Source: Crocinitomicaceae bacterium | GTDB lineage: Bacteria > Bacteroidota > Bacteroidia > Flavobacteriales_D > Crocinitomicaceae | Direction: 5' to 3' | Assembly (NCBI GenBank): GCA_016709005.1 | Contig: JADJEU010000001.1 | Coordinates: 706,359-770,358, forward strand | DNA length: 64,000 nt | In this document: piece after piece, positions 21,307 through 30,785 of the stretch | Position numbering within the stretch: position 1 is the first letter of the stretch | How the letters are laid out: each line of letters begins with the position of its first letter | Made by a program: the position numbers and the translations under genes | Notes under the pieces: generated by a model | Told to the model about the DNA's origin: nothing | What the model saw: only the letters and a program-made list of their open reading frames with translations | Databases searched by the model: none

Positions 21307-22725
21307 TTAATCCGGAAAAATTTTACCGGGATTCAAGATTCCATTTGGATCCATCAAGTTTTTGATCCCTTTCATGAGATTGAGTTCTACTTGCCCAAAA
21401 GGAATATTCATGTACGATTTCTGAACGTAACCGATTCCGTGCTCACCTGAAATAGTACCTCCCAGGCCAATCGTTAATTCAAATATTTCACGAATTGCTA
21501 TCGGTAATTCTACTTTCCAAATATCGTCTGAGAGATTACCCTTTATGATGTTTACATGGAGATTACCATCACCAGCATGACCGTAACAAACGGAATGGAA
21601 ACCATATTTTTTTCCAATCTCTTTTACTCCTTTTAATAATTTAGGCAGTTCAAATCTTGGAACCACAGTGTCTTCTTCTTTATAGACAGATTGTGATTTT
21701 ACGGCCTCTCCTACTTTACGGCGAAGATTCCATAACTTATCTTTTTGAGCTTGGGAATCTGCAAAAAGAATTTCATCAATTTCAAATTTTTCGATGACTG
21801 AAACAATCGTTTCACATTCTCTCATCAAAACATCTTCATCATTGCCATCAACTTCAATTAGCAAATGTGCTTGAACATGATCAGGAATAACGACAGAATC
21901 ATCTCCAATAAATTTTGCAGTCCAAATCAATGCATCACGCTCCATGAACTCAAGTCCACTCGGCGTAATTCCTTTTTGAAAAATTGCCGCCACTGCTTCA
22001 CATGCTTGCTCTGCACTGTGAAACGGAACCAGCATGAGCATGTTTTTTTGAGGCAATGGCAAAAGTTTTAGCACAGCTTTTGTAATGATACCCAATGTAC
22101 CTTCTGAACCAACAATCAATTGTGTGAGATTGTAACCCGTTGCATTTTTGAGAACGTTAGCGCCAGTTTGAAGAATTTCACCATTTGCCAGAACAACTTC
22201 TAAATTCAGCACATATTCATTGGTCACACCGTACTTAACTGCTTTGGGGCCGCCTGAATTTTCGGCAAGGTTACCACCGATAAAGCAGGATCCTTTACTT
22301 GCAGGATCAGGTGGATAAAAAAGATTATTTTCAGCTACGGCTTGTTGCAAAACCTGTGTAATGACAGCAGGTTCAACCGTAACTTGCCCGTTATTGACAT
22401 CGATTTCAATTATTTTATTGAATCGCTCCATGGATAGTGCAACCCCGCCAAAAAGCGGTAAGGCTCCCCCGCTCAACCCTGTGCGAGCGCCTTGTGCTGT
22501 TACTGCAATTTTTTTTTGATTACAGTATTGAAGAATCGTTGAAACTTGAACTGTGGTAGAAGGTTTGAGCACTACATCAGGAGAAAAAACAAAATCTTCT
22601 GTCTCATCACTTGCATACTTCAAAAGGGATTCAGAATCAGACCATACAGCATCAGAGCCAAGTATTTGAATAAAGAAATCCAGATCCGTTTGGGTGATCT
22701 TTGTGTATTGTTGAGATGAACTCAT
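21307..22725 (-). CDS. FAD-binding oxidoreductase, GlcD/D-lactate dehydrogenase family
   Basis: 472 residues. The N-terminal PCMH-type FAD-binding domain is seen in PDVVLKPSTTVQVSTIL, the glycine-rich TAQGARTGLSGGALPL near residues 76-91, and GSCFIGGNLAENSGGPKAVKYG. The C-terminal FAD-oxidase domain ends with SGEHGIGYVQK and DPNGILNPGKIFPD. It oxidises a 2-hydroxy acid such as glycolate or D-lactate; the acceptor is unknown. The STAS gene 16 bases upstream is probably in the same transcript but has no obvious functional link. Confidence 0.92.
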   Translation of the reverse strand: MSSSQQYTKITQTDLDFFIQILGSDAVWSDSESLLKYASDETEDFVFSPDVVLKPSTTVQVSTILQYCNQKKIAVTAQGARTGLSGGALPLFGGVALSMERFNKIIEIDVNNGQVTVEPAVITQVLQQAVAENNLFYPPDPASKGSCFIGGNLAENSGGPKAVKYGVTNEYVLNLEVVLANGEILQTGANVLKNATGYNLTQLIVGSEGTLGIITKAVLKLLPLPQKNMLMLVPFHSAEQACEAVAAIFQKGITPSGLEFMERDALIWTAKFIGDDSVVIPDHVQAHLLIEVDGNDEDVLMRECETIVSVIEKFEIDEILFADSQAQKDKLWNLRRKVGEAVKSQSVYKEEDTVVPRFELPKLLKGVKEIGKKYGFHSVCYGHAGDGNLHVNIIKGNLSDDIWKVELPIAIREIFELTIGLGGTISGEHGIGYVQKSYMNIPFGQVELNLMKGIKNLMDPNGILNPGKIFPD

Positions 22726-22741
22726 TCGAGAAGAAGGTGGG

Positions 22742-23083
22742 TTATCCGAGAATCATTTCTTCAGCTTGTTTTCCTGAAGAAGCGATATTAAGCACACTGG
22801 TAAGTTGAGATATTTCAACTAATTTCTGGACATTAGGCTGTAAACCAGTCAAGACAAACTTTCCTCCAGAATCTTTACAGAGGCGATTTCCAATCAGAAT
22901 TGCACTTAAACCAGAAGAATCACAGTAACGTGATTTAGACATGTCCAAAACTATATTGTTGACTGATTTTTTATTGATGAGTACCAATTCAGATTTCAAT
23001 TCAGGGGCGTTAGTAGAGTCAAGTTTTTCAACATTAGAAGTTACGATGGTGTATTTGTCTTTCGCTTCTTTTGAAAAATTCAT
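22742..23083 (-). CDS. STAS domain protein, anti-sigma-factor antagonist type
   Basis: A 113-residue single STAS domain. The signature loop DMSKSRYCDSSGLSAILIGNR (about residues 48-68) carries the D-S-S-G-L motif whose serine is phosphorylated in SpoIIAA/RsbV proteins. Such proteins release an anti-sigma factor or act in related partner-switching. No cognate RsbW-like kinase is adjacent; the nearest regulator is the TPR histidine kinase 212 bases upstream. A TAnnTTTG box (TAAATTTG, minus strand, 23178-23185) could be its promoter. Confidence 0.85.
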   Translation of the reverse strand: MNFSKEAKDKYTIVTSNVEKLDSTNAPELKSELVLINKKSVNNIVLDMSKSRYCDSSGLSAILIGNRLCKDSGGKFVLTGLQPNVQKLVEISQLTSVLNIASSGKQAEEMILG

Positions 23084-23294
23084 ATCGTGGGTCTGTTTGG
23101 TATGTTCGTTTGTTTTTCAGTGGATTAGAGAGATTCCAAAAAAAAGGCCTCAGAATGAACGCTAAACACCGATAGATCAAATTTAGAATTTTATTTGATA
23201 AAACTGTTAAGGCGTGGAAAAATAATAAGAATTGTGAAAAACCCCTCGAGCAAGTCCTACCTGCTCCACCTAAAAAATCAACGCGGAGGAATTA

Positions 23295-25259
23295 TCAAAC
23301 AGTACTAAAGACAACCTTCACCTCGGTGCCATTTGAATTAAGAAACGTTGCCGATCCGCCCAGTTGCTCACTCAAAATATTAATTAATTCGACACCCAAT
23401 GTTTCTTTACTTCCATTGATAAATTCTTCTGGAATCCCGACGCCGTTATCCTTTATGAGCAGCGAATAATTTTTAGTGTTTAAGGGTTTTAGAACGACAC
23501 TAATTGCACCAGAATTTTTCCCCCTAAAAGCATATTTCACTGCGTTGGTGATTGCTTCATTTAAAATTAAACCAAGCGGCACAGCTAGCTCTAAATCAAA
23601 GGATTCATTTTCACATTCAATATCACAGGATATAGCCAGCTTATCATCCGTGTAAGATCTGATGATAGAAGAAACTAATTCTTGTGTGTATGTTTTAAAA
23701 TCAATACGTTTAACTTCATTTTTACGATACAACAACTCATGAACCAGAGACATGGATTGAATTCGACCCTGAGCGTCCGTGAGTACTTTTTTGCTTCGTG
23801 TATCCTCCTCTATTCCTTGTTGGAGATTCAATAAACTCGAAATGATCTGGAAATTATTTTTAACCCGGTGATGCACCTCGCGAAAAAGAATTTCCTTTTC
23901 ATCCATCGAATAATTGAGCTCTTGATTTATTTTCTTGTTTCGGCGATTGCCTCTGGCGATAACAATAATGATAAGCACTAAGCAAATTGTAGATACAACG
24001 AAAAGAGAATAAATCCAAACTTCTTTTTCTTTTCTGGTTTTAACTTCAACTTGAAGTTTTTCCTTGTCTTGCAAATTCTTAAAATTATCCAGCTTGTCAT
24101 CAATCCGGTTTTCTTCTTCTTCAAAAAAAGCAAGAAACTGGTCGGTAGCATCTTTGTTATCCTTGTTTGACAACTCTTTTTGAAGTTTGAGTGCAATCGT
24201 CAAATAACTGGTTGACATGGCGTAATCCTTTCGGGATGCGTATATTTCACTCATAAGTTCATAGAGTTCAATACGCTCCCGTTTGAAGCCCGGCTCATCA
24301 AATTGCCGCTCGATGTTATGCAGAATTTCCAGCGCCAAATCATACTTGTTTTGAGCAAAATAACAACGCGCCCGAAGCAACTCATTTTTGTTCAGCTCAG
24401 AATTATTTTTTAGCATCTTAAAAGACTTATCTGCAAGTTGCAAGTACTTTAGAGCGAGTGCATATTTTTTTCGGCCAAAAGCCGCCTTTGCTAACACTTG
24501 ATAATTATACCCGCTTGATGCATCAATTCCTAATTTTTTCTTTAACTCCATTCCTGCTATCGCGTAGCTTTCAGCAGCAATAAAATCACCTAGTTCATAA
24601 TAGGCAAAACCGATATTTCCAAGTGTCACTGCCTGCAAAATCTCACTTTCTCTGCCTTCAATATTTTGAGCTATTTTCAAGCCCTTTTGCATGTTTTCCA
24701 GCTTTGCAAAATAATCCCCCATGTAATCATAAACCAAACCAATACTTACATAACAGTAGGCCCGATTCAAATTAATTTTAGCATCCCCTTCAGTTGTGTA
24801 TGCGTTGAAATTTTCATCTATAATGCGCAATACTTTTTTAAATTGAACCAGCGCTTGTATATGTTCTTCCATGTACAAGTAAATGTTTCCCAAATTATAT
24901 TGCGACGTATAATGTGCTGTTGAATCCGGATAAAACTGAAAAATCTGACATGCATTTTTTTCATAGTAAAGCGCAGAATCAGCATCAGATCGCATGAAAA
25001 AATCGCGCCCTTTCATTTGAAATGCAATTCCCAAATAATACTGATCCTCCGTGCCTCTGGCAGTCACCAAACAAGAATCGGTATAGACAGTAGCTGAGTC
25101 TGGATTTGTGTTTTGATAGGCTACTGCCAAATCTCTGTAATAAGTGAATTTAGATTTTAGATCTTGCGCTTGAATTTGTGAAAACGAAATAAAACAAACA
25201 ATCAGTAATTTGACAAATTTGCCTTGAGCGTTAGTTTTAGTTTTAATTCGATTTTTCAA
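23295..25259 (-). CDS. tetratricopeptide-repeat sensor histidine kinase (HisKA_2 type)
   Basis: 654 residues. A signal peptide (about 1-31) leads a periplasmic region of about 10 TPR-like helical pairs (residues about 35-385; for example GNIGFAYYELGDFIAAESYA). A coiled segment, one membrane helix (near 410-430) and a cytoplasmic kinase follow. The H-box is FREVHHRVKNNFQIISSLLNLQ near residues 455-475 (HisKA_2 family), with ATP-binding N-box NEAITNAVKYAF and GVGIPEEF. It is likely a two-component sensor of LytTR- or NarL-type responses common in Bacteroidota. No response regulator is encoded nearby. Confidence 0.9.
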   Translation of the reverse strand: MKNRIKTKTNAQGKFVKLLIVCFISFSQIQAQDLKSKFTYYRDLAVAYQNTNPDSATVYTDSCLVTARGTEDQYYLGIAFQMKGRDFFMRSDADSALYYEKNACQIFQFYPDSTAHYTSQYNLGNIYLYMEEHIQALVQFKKVLRIIDENFNAYTTEGDAKINLNRAYCYVSIGLVYDYMGDYFAKLENMQKGLKIAQNIEGRESEILQAVTLGNIGFAYYELGDFIAAESYAIAGMELKKKLGIDASSGYNYQVLAKAAFGRKKYALALKYLQLADKSFKMLKNNSELNKNELLRARCYFAQNKYDLALEILHNIERQFDEPGFKRERIELYELMSEIYASRKDYAMSTSYLTIALKLQKELSNKDNKDATDQFLAFFEEEENRIDDKLDNFKNLQDKEKLQVEVKTRKEKEVWIYSLFVVSTICLVLIIIVIARGNRRNKKINQELNYSMDEKEILFREVHHRVKNNFQIISSLLNLQQGIEEDTRSKKVLTDAQGRIQSMSLVHELLYRKNEVKRIDFKTYTQELVSSIIRSYTDDKLAISCDIECENESFDLELAVPLGLILNEAITNAVKYAFRGKNSGAISVVLKPLNTKNYSLLIKDNGVGIPEEFINGSKETLGVELINILSEQLGGSATFLNSNGTEVKVVFSTV

Positions 25260-25409
25260 GTCCTAATGTATGGAGGGCTACAAAGATAACAATCATTATT
25301 AATGACTTATCACCATTTTGCTGGAATATCAATTCGTTACCATGCAATATAAGCATGATTAATCAGGTATATTCGATGCAGAAAGATTAATTTTGCAATC
25401 ATTTATTTT

Positions 25410-26606
25410 ATGCTAGACGTGACTATTACCAAATTATATATTAAGGCAGGCAAAGAAAGATCCATTGAGCGTCATCACCCTTGGGTGTTTTCAGGAGCAA
25501 TTCAACGAACAGAAGGCGAATTGAACGATGGGAAAATAGTTGAAGTAATCGGCTCAAAGGGCAAACATCTGGGGTTTGGGCATTATCAAAATGGTAGCAT
25601 CGTGGTTCGCCTGCTTTCGTTTGATGGAAAAATTCCAGACGCTGATTTTTTCAAAGAAAGAATTCAATCAGCATGGAATCTACGAAAATCTTTAGGCTTA
25701 GCCGCAGGAAACGAAACTACTATTTTCAGGTTGGTTCACGGTGAAGGTGATTTTTTACCAGGTCTGATCATCGATTACTACAGCGGTAATGCCATCATTC
25801 AATGTCATAGCATTGGCATGTATTGCGATATCGATTTGATTAAAAACGCACTCATTTCTGTCATAGGCTCAGATCTGAAAAGTGTGTACATGAAATGCAC
25901 TGGAACTTTGCCCAAAGATTTCACAGGATATTCTGGAGATTCTTATTTATATGGCTCTGCAGAGACACCCATTGTTGCAAAAGAACATGGAAATCAATTC
26001 TACATTGACTGGATTCACGGTCAAAAAACTGGTTTTTTTATTGATCAGCGTGAAAACAGATTGCTTCTAGGAAGATATTCAAACGGAAAAAAAGTACTGA
26101 ACACATTTTGTTATTCTGGCGGATTTTCTGTTTACGCGCTCAACAATAACGCAACCTTGGTGCACTCGCTCGACTCCTCTCAAAAAGCAATTGATTTGAC
26201 GGATCAGAATATTGAACTTGGAAAATTTGAGAGCACGCGTCATCAATCTTTTGTTGCTGACACAATGGATTTCATCAAAGATCTGAAAGAAGATTACGAC
26301 ATTATTATTTTAGATCCGCCTGCGTTTGCAAAACATCGAAGCGCCAAGCACAATGCAGTTCAAGGATACAAACGATTAAACGCACATGCCATTCGTCAAA
26401 TTAAACCAGGCGGAATTATTTTCACTTTTTCTTGTTCACAGGTTGTAGAAAAAGAACTTTTTACAAACACAATTATTGCAGCAGCAATTGAAGCAAAAAG
26501 AAGTGTACGTATTCTGGAGCAATTACATCAACCAGCAGATCATCCAATCAATGCAAATCACCCTGAAGGAGAATATCTAAAAGGGTTGGTTATTCAGGTT
26601 GATTAA
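25410..26606 (+). CDS. class I rRNA methyltransferase, RlmI-like
   Basis: 398 residues. An N-terminal PUA domain (residues about 1-80, with HHPWVFSGAIQ) precedes a Rossmann methyltransferase with LNTFCYSGGFSVYAL (SAM-binding loop), IILDPPAFAKHRSA (the DPPxF motif IV) and IIFTFSCSQVV (motif VI with the catalytic cysteine). This matches RlmI, the 23S rRNA m5C1962 methyltransferase family. The site is inferred from the family. The MATE gene begins 11 bases later. Confidence 0.9.
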   Translation: MLDVTITKLYIKAGKERSIERHHPWVFSGAIQRTEGELNDGKIVEVIGSKGKHLGFGHYQNGSIVVRLLSFDGKIPDADFFKERIQSAWNLRKSLGLAAGNETTIFRLVHGEGDFLPGLIIDYYSGNAIIQCHSIGMYCDIDLIKNALISVIGSDLKSVYMKCTGTLPKDFTGYSGDSYLYGSAETPIVAKEHGNQFYIDWIHGQKTGFFIDQRENRLLLGRYSNGKKVLNTFCYSGGFSVYALNNNATLVHSLDSSQKAIDLTDQNIELGKFESTRHQSFVADTMDFIKDLKEDYDIIILDPPAFAKHRSAKHNAVQGYKRLNAHAIRQIKPGGIIFTFSCSQVVEKELFTNTIIAAAIEAKRSVRILEQLHQPADHPINANHPEGEYLKGLVIQVD

Positions 26607-26617
26607 CCACTTTTTTC

Positions 26618-27949
26618 ATGCTGGAATTATCTTACAAAAAAATATTGGCAATTGCATTACCCTTGATGATTGGAACGTTTGTTCAGTCAATTGTAATGCT
26701 TACGGACAGTTCTTTTGTAGCACGTATTGGAACCATTCCTTACAACGCGGTAAATAATGCAGGCTTGATCTACGTTTCACTTTTTATGTTCAGTAAAGGA
26801 TTGGCTGACGGCGCACAAATTTTAATTGCGAGAAAGTACGGCGAACAAAATATAGCACAAATTGGATCCATCATTTTTCACACACAATTGCTCCAAATAA
26901 TTCTGAGTGGATTCCTATTCACACTCTTTTTCTTTTTGAGTTCTGGCCTGATTGATTTGATTGTAAAATCTGAACCAACCGGAGAACAAATGGTACTCTT
27001 TTTAAAATACCGAAGTTGGGGAATTTTCTTCGCAGGCATGCATGCTGGCCTGACATCTTTCTTTATAGGAATTGGCAAAACCAGTATTGTTTTAGTGTCA
27101 ACTTTAGTGATGGCATTATCAAATATTTTTCTCGACTATTCGATGATCTTTGGTCATTTTGGATTTTCTGAAATGGGCATGATTGGCGCCCCTATCGCAT
27201 CATCCCTTGCTGAGTTTTTAGCCTTTCTGGTGTTAGTAATTTACATTCGTTCAGCAAATCAATTTGCAGAATTCAGGATAAATATTTTCCAAAAAATAAA
27301 ACTCAAAGAGATTATTGATTTGCTGAAACTTGGTGTTCCGCTTATGTTTCAGGGCTTTCTTGCCTTGTCAGGCTGGTTGTTGTTTTTCACCTTGATTGAA
27401 CGTGAAATGTCTGCAAATGATTTAGAAATTTCATCCGTTGTTCGGGCAATTTATTTTATTGTGTTCATTCCGATTTTTGGTTTTGGCACCACTACCCGAA
27501 CCTATGTCAGCAATTTAATTGGTCAAAAAAAACCAGAAATGATTCCGTTCATTCAGCGCAAAATCATTTTGATGAGCATGAGCTTCATTGTACTTTTTTG
27601 CAGCGGTCCGGTGTTATTTCCTAACTTGATAATTCCTTTGATTGACCCTAACCCATTGGTATTTGAGAGCAGTGCTTTAGTTTTGAAAGTGGTTTGTGGA
27701 TCCTTTCTGATGTTTTCAATTATAACTGTTTGGTTCAATTCTGTTGCCGCGCTGGGCAAATCAAATGTTTCTTTTATCATTGAAGGCACGAGCATTCTCA
27801 TCTACCTTATTTGTTGTTATCTTTTTATTGTTGAATGGAGATTTGGAGTAGTTGCAGTTTGGACCGTTGAGTACATCTACTTTGGCGTGATTGGAATTAT
27901 GAGTTATCTTTATTTACAATACTATCGCAAGAAAATTTTTCAGACATGA
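26618..27949 (+). CDS. MATE family efflux transporter
   Basis: A 443-residue inner-membrane protein with about 12 hydrophobic segments in two homologous halves. The N-terminal MLELSYKKILAIALPLMIGTFVQSIVMLTDSSFVARIG is typical of MATE exporters, which extrude cationic compounds in exchange for Na+ or H+. The substrate is unknown. Its end overlaps the fmt start by 4 bases (ATGA), so translation is coupled. Confidence 0.88.
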   Translation: MLELSYKKILAIALPLMIGTFVQSIVMLTDSSFVARIGTIPYNAVNNAGLIYVSLFMFSKGLADGAQILIARKYGEQNIAQIGSIIFHTQLLQIILSGFLFTLFFFLSSGLIDLIVKSEPTGEQMVLFLKYRSWGIFFAGMHAGLTSFFIGIGKTSIVLVSTLVMALSNIFLDYSMIFGHFGFSEMGMIGAPIASSLAEFLAFLVLVIYIRSANQFAEFRINIFQKIKLKEIIDLLKLGVPLMFQGFLALSGWLLFFTLIEREMSANDLEISSVVRAIYFIVFIPIFGFGTTTRTYVSNLIGQKKPEMIPFIQRKIILMSMSFIVLFCSGPVLFPNLIIPLIDPNPLVFESSALVLKVVCGSFLMFSIITVWFNSVAALGKSNVSFIIEGTSILIYLICCYLFIVEWRFGVVAVWTVEYIYFGVIGIMSYLYLQYYRKKIFQT

Positions 27950-28893
27950 AGAAGAAAATAGTTTTTATGGGCACACCAGAATTTGCGGTGCGATCACTGG
28001 AGGTTCTGCTGGATGGCGGCATAGAAGCAGCAGCTGTTGTTACTGTTCCGGATAAACCTGCGGGTCGTGGTCAGCAATTGAGTCAATCTGCCGTAAAAAT
28101 GTTTGCGCTTGAAAAAGGAATTAAAATCTTACAACCTGAAAAATTAAAAGATGAACATTTTTTATCAGAGCTAAGAAATATCAATGCAGACTTATTTGTT
28201 GTCGTTGCATTTAGAATGTTACCAGAACTTGTTTGGGCAATGCCAAAGCTTGGAACTATCAATCTCCATGGCTCCTTGCTCCCGCAGTATCGTGGAGCAG
28301 CTCCAATCAATTGGGCGGTAATCAATGGTGATCACGAAACCGGTGCTACCACATTTTTTATTGAGAAAGAAATTGACACCGGGAAAATTATTGATCGTGT
28401 CACAATTCCTATAGATGAAAAAGATAACGCAGGAACGGTTCACGACCGTTTGATGGAACAAGGAGCTCAATTACTCTTAAAAACGGTTGAATCAATCTTT
28501 AAAGGAACTGCTAACGGAATTCCTCAACTGGATTTTATCGAGGGCGATTTAAAAGCTGCTCCAAAAATTTTTAAAGAAGACTGTTTGCTTGACTGGAATC
28601 AATCAGTGGAATCTGTTTATAATAAGATCCGGGGACTTTCACCATATCCTGCAGCCTGGACTAATTTGATCAATGGTGACCAGAAAAAAAACTTGAAAAT
28701 TTTTGCAGCCGTCAAACACCTGAATTCAACCAATCATTCTTTTGAATTAAAAACGGAAGGATCTAAAATGTTCATTGGATGCTCTGACGGCTGGCTGGAA
28801 ATCCTTGAACTGCAGCTTGAAGGGAAAAAGCGTATGCTTACCGCAGAATTTCTGAACGGTTTTCAAATTGCCGGGTGGAAAGCCCAAAAGTGA
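27946..28893 (+). CDS. fmt: methionyl-tRNA formyltransferase
   Basis: 315 residues. The N-terminal formyltransferase domain starts KIVFMGTPEFAVRSLEVLL, and the active site is read as INLHGSLLPQYRGAAPINWA (catalytic Asn and His) with EKEIDTGKI (Asp). The C-terminal OB-like tRNA-binding domain covers about residues 205-310. It formylates Met-tRNAfMet from 10-formyltetrahydrofolate for initiation. The usual partner def is not adjacent; the gene is coupled to a MATE exporter instead. Confidence 0.97.
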   Translation: MKKKIVFMGTPEFAVRSLEVLLDGGIEAAAVVTVPDKPAGRGQQLSQSAVKMFALEKGIKILQPEKLKDEHFLSELRNINADLFVVVAFRMLPELVWAMPKLGTINLHGSLLPQYRGAAPINWAVINGDHETGATTFFIEKEIDTGKIIDRVTIPIDEKDNAGTVHDRLMEQGAQLLLKTVESIFKGTANGIPQLDFIEGDLKAAPKIFKEDCLLDWNQSVESVYNKIRGLSPYPAAWTNLINGDQKKNLKIFAAVKHLNSTNHSFELKTEGSKMFIGCSDGWLEILELQLEGKKRMLTAEFLNGFQIAGWKAQK

Positions 28894-28935
28894 GCCTTAT
28901 ATATATAGTGTGATAATTACGCTTCAATAATATGT

Positions 28936-29343
28936 ATGATCAAAAAACTTGCAATAGCTCTAATCTTAGTGCTGGCGGCAGCTGCCATAGCACAACTCGA
29001 CCCTAATCTTTCCAGTTTAAAGGCTAACAAAGCTTACGATAACATTCACGTTGAGCAAATTTCAAATGATTCCAACCAAACCGCCTTTGTTATCTGGATC
29101 AAAAATGAAGTTGCATTACACAAACATGAATGGCATACTGAAAACGTCTACATCCTTGATGGAAAGGGAGAAATGACCCTTGGTGACGAAAAATTCGTCG
29201 TTCATAAAGGTGATTATTTTAACATTCCCGAAGGCACTCCACATGCTTTAAAAGTACTTTCGTCTGGTCCGGTTAAAGTTTTATCTATACAATCACCCTA
29301 TTTCGACGGAAGTGACAGAATCTTGATTTCGACACCTCAATAA
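28936..29343 (+). CDS. exported cupin-domain protein
   Basis: A 135-residue protein with a signal peptide (about residues 1-19, ending AIAQ) and one cupin barrel. Motif 1 is seen as HKHEWHTENVYILDGKGEMTL and motif 2 as GDYFNIPEGTPHALKVLS, giving His and Glu metal ligands. The activity is unknown; such small cupins can be isomerases, dioxygenases or binding proteins. It starts 42 bases after fmt. Confidence 0.8.
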   Translation: MIKKLAIALILVLAAAAIAQLDPNLSSLKANKAYDNIHVEQISNDSNQTAFVIWIKNEVALHKHEWHTENVYILDGKGEMTLGDEKFVVHKGDYFNIPEGTPHALKVLSSGPVKVLSIQSPYFDGSDRILISTPQ

Positions 29344-29438
29344 TCTTCAAAAGTGGCGTCAGTCATGGGTTTCAGACCGCACTTATCAACATTTTGCCTA
29401 TTTTATTAACAAAATCGCGGTATTTAACCCCAGAGCCC

Positions 29439-29468
29439 TTGTAAAATAAGGTTATTAGAATATATTTG
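29439..29468 (+). promoter_or_regulatory. promoter of the HU gene
   Basis: TTG (29439-29441), 19 bases, and TATATTTG (29461-29468) form an exact TTG-N19-TAnnTTTG promoter, placing the start of transcription about 35 bases before the HU start codon. Confidence 0.85.
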
Positions 29469-29509
29469 TTCCGATATAAAAATTGTTTAACCAAAAATCA
29501 AAATTGATT

Positions 29510-29782
29510 ATGAACAAATCAGAATTAGTTGATGCTATGGCATCTAAATCAGGGTTGTCAAAAGCTGACTCTAAAAGAGCTCTTGAAGGTTTCATCGCTG
29601 CTACAGAAACAGCTTTGAAAAAAGGAGATAAAATCTCTTTAGTAGGATTCGGATCTTTCTCAGTTTCTAAAAGAGCTGCAAGAACTGGCCGTAACCCACA
29701 AACTGGAAAAGAAATCAAAATTGCTGCTAAGAAAGTTGTAAAATTCAAAGCAGGAGCTGAACTTTCTGGAAAAGTTAACTAA
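29510..29782 (+). CDS. HU family DNA-binding protein
   Basis: A 90-residue nucleoid protein beginning MNKSELVDAMASKSGLSKAD, with the hallmark GFGSFSVSKRAARTGRNPQTG (residues about 46-66), which forms the minor-groove-inserting beta arm, and a basic end. It acts as a dimer that bends DNA. I start at the ATG at 29510; an upstream in-frame start at 29483 would add nine unrelated residues. Strong promoter and terminator flank it, suggesting a monocistronic, highly expressed gene. Confidence 0.96.
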   Translation: MNKSELVDAMASKSGLSKADSKRALEGFIAATETALKKGDKISLVGFGSFSVSKRAARTGRNPQTGKEIKIAAKKVVKFKAGAELSGKVN

Positions 29783-29804
29783 GCTAACCCTTGTTAAAAA
29801 GATT

Positions 29805-29835
29805 AGCCCCGGCCATGTGTCGGGGCTTTTTTTTG
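29805..29835 (+). terminator. intrinsic terminator of the HU gene
   Basis: AGCCCCG (29805-29811) and CGGGGCT (29821-29827) form a 7-bp GC-rich stem with a 9-base loop, followed by a run of T, 23 bases after the stop codon. Confidence 0.88.
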
Positions 29836-29957
29836 CTCATTTCTAAACTAAACATCGGGCGTAAAACTCAGGGCATGTTTCACTTCATTCGACATGCCAA
29901 TTCTTTACTCGTTGTTGTTCATTGAGCAGTGCAGTCACCCCCCAAAAAAAATTCAAT

Positions 29958-29965
29958 TAATTTTG
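29958..29965 (+). promoter_or_regulatory. candidate -7 box deciding the TrmH-type start
   Basis: TAATTTTG fits TAnnTTTG and lies 18 bases before the ATG at 29983. Transcription would begin downstream of the alternative upstream start at 29929, which supports the shorter protein. Confidence 0.5.
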
Positions 29966-29982
29966 CTTCAAGATTTTCAAAA

Positions 29983-30660
29983 ATGGAAGAACAAAAATGG
30001 TTAGTCAACCAAATGCTCGAACATGTTTCAGATCACAAACGCATTTTGTTTGATCAGATTCTGGAAAACAGAACTCGACACGTGACAGTTGTACTCGAAA
30101 ATATTTTTCAACCTCACAACGCCAGCGCGGTCTTGCGCTCATGTGATTGTTTTGGAGTGCAGGATATTCACATCATTGAAAACGGAAATAAATTTGAAAA
30201 CAGTGAAGGAGTAGACATGGGTGCATCCAAATGGTTGACGCTTCACAAATATCATCAGGAAGAAAACAACACCATTTCCACACTTCAATCTCTCAAGAAA
30301 AAGGGATATAAAATAGTTGCAACCACGCCACATACCAAAGATTGTATGATTGGTGAATTACCTGTTGATGAACCTTTCGCGCTGGTGTTTGGAACGGAAC
30401 TTACCGGACTTTCTGAACTTGCAATGAAGGAGGCAGACTCTTTTGTAAGATTGCCGATGTATGGTTTTACAGAAAGTTATAACATTTCTGTTTCAGTTGC
30501 ACTTTCACTTTATGAAACTACAGAGCGTCTTCGCAAAACTGAAATTGATTGGCATCTTACAGAACAAGAAAAGCTAGATCTGAAATTAAATTGGGTAAGA
30601 CAAGTGATTAAACACGGTGCCAAAATTGAGAAAGAAATTCTCTCAAGACGGAACGGTTAG
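29983..30660 (+). CDS. TrmH family RNA 2'-O-methyltransferase
   Basis: A 225-residue SPOUT (knotted) methyltransferase. The three SpoU motifs are present: ILENIFQPHNASAVLRSCDCFG (motif 1, Asn and Arg), FALVFGTELTGLS (motif 2, Gly-Thr-Glu) and LPMYGFTESYNISVSVALSLYE (motif 3, Glu-Ser-x-Asn-x-Ser). It resembles TrmH, which methylates G18 of tRNA. I choose the ATG at 29983 because the -7 box lies just upstream and the longer form adds only a low-complexity stretch. Confidence 0.9.
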   Translation: MEEQKWLVNQMLEHVSDHKRILFDQILENRTRHVTVVLENIFQPHNASAVLRSCDCFGVQDIHIIENGNKFENSEGVDMGASKWLTLHKYHQEENNTISTLQSLKKKGYKIVATTPHTKDCMIGELPVDEPFALVFGTELTGLSELAMKEADSFVRLPMYGFTESYNISVSVALSLYETTERLRKTEIDWHLTEQEKLDLKLNWVRQVIKHGAKIEKEILSRRNG

Positions 30661-30667
30661 CGATAAA

Positions 30668-30772
30668 TTCTTCGTGTCCCTTTGTGACTTCTTTGCGTTC
30701 TTTGTGTAATAGCTGTCAAAGCGCAAGTTGTTGCACAAAGGTTCTCAACGAAAAAATAAGTTGCACAAAGGA
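30668..30772. repeat. intergenic CTTTGTG/CACAAAG repeat
   Basis: Between two converging genes the sequence has CTTCGTG, CTTTGTG, CTTTGCG and CTTTGTG units on the left and two direct copies of GTTGCACAAAGG (starting at about 30727 and 30760) on the right, which are their near inverse. It resembles the repeat at 53440-53637. Confidence 0.5.
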
Positions 30773-30785
30773 CTTTAGAAAAAGA

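Noticed and set aside
23225..23290. Terminator of the histidine kinase gene (GAGCA/TGCTC stem on the minus strand)
   Set aside because: The stem is only 5 bp and the T run is not directly attached; too weak to call.
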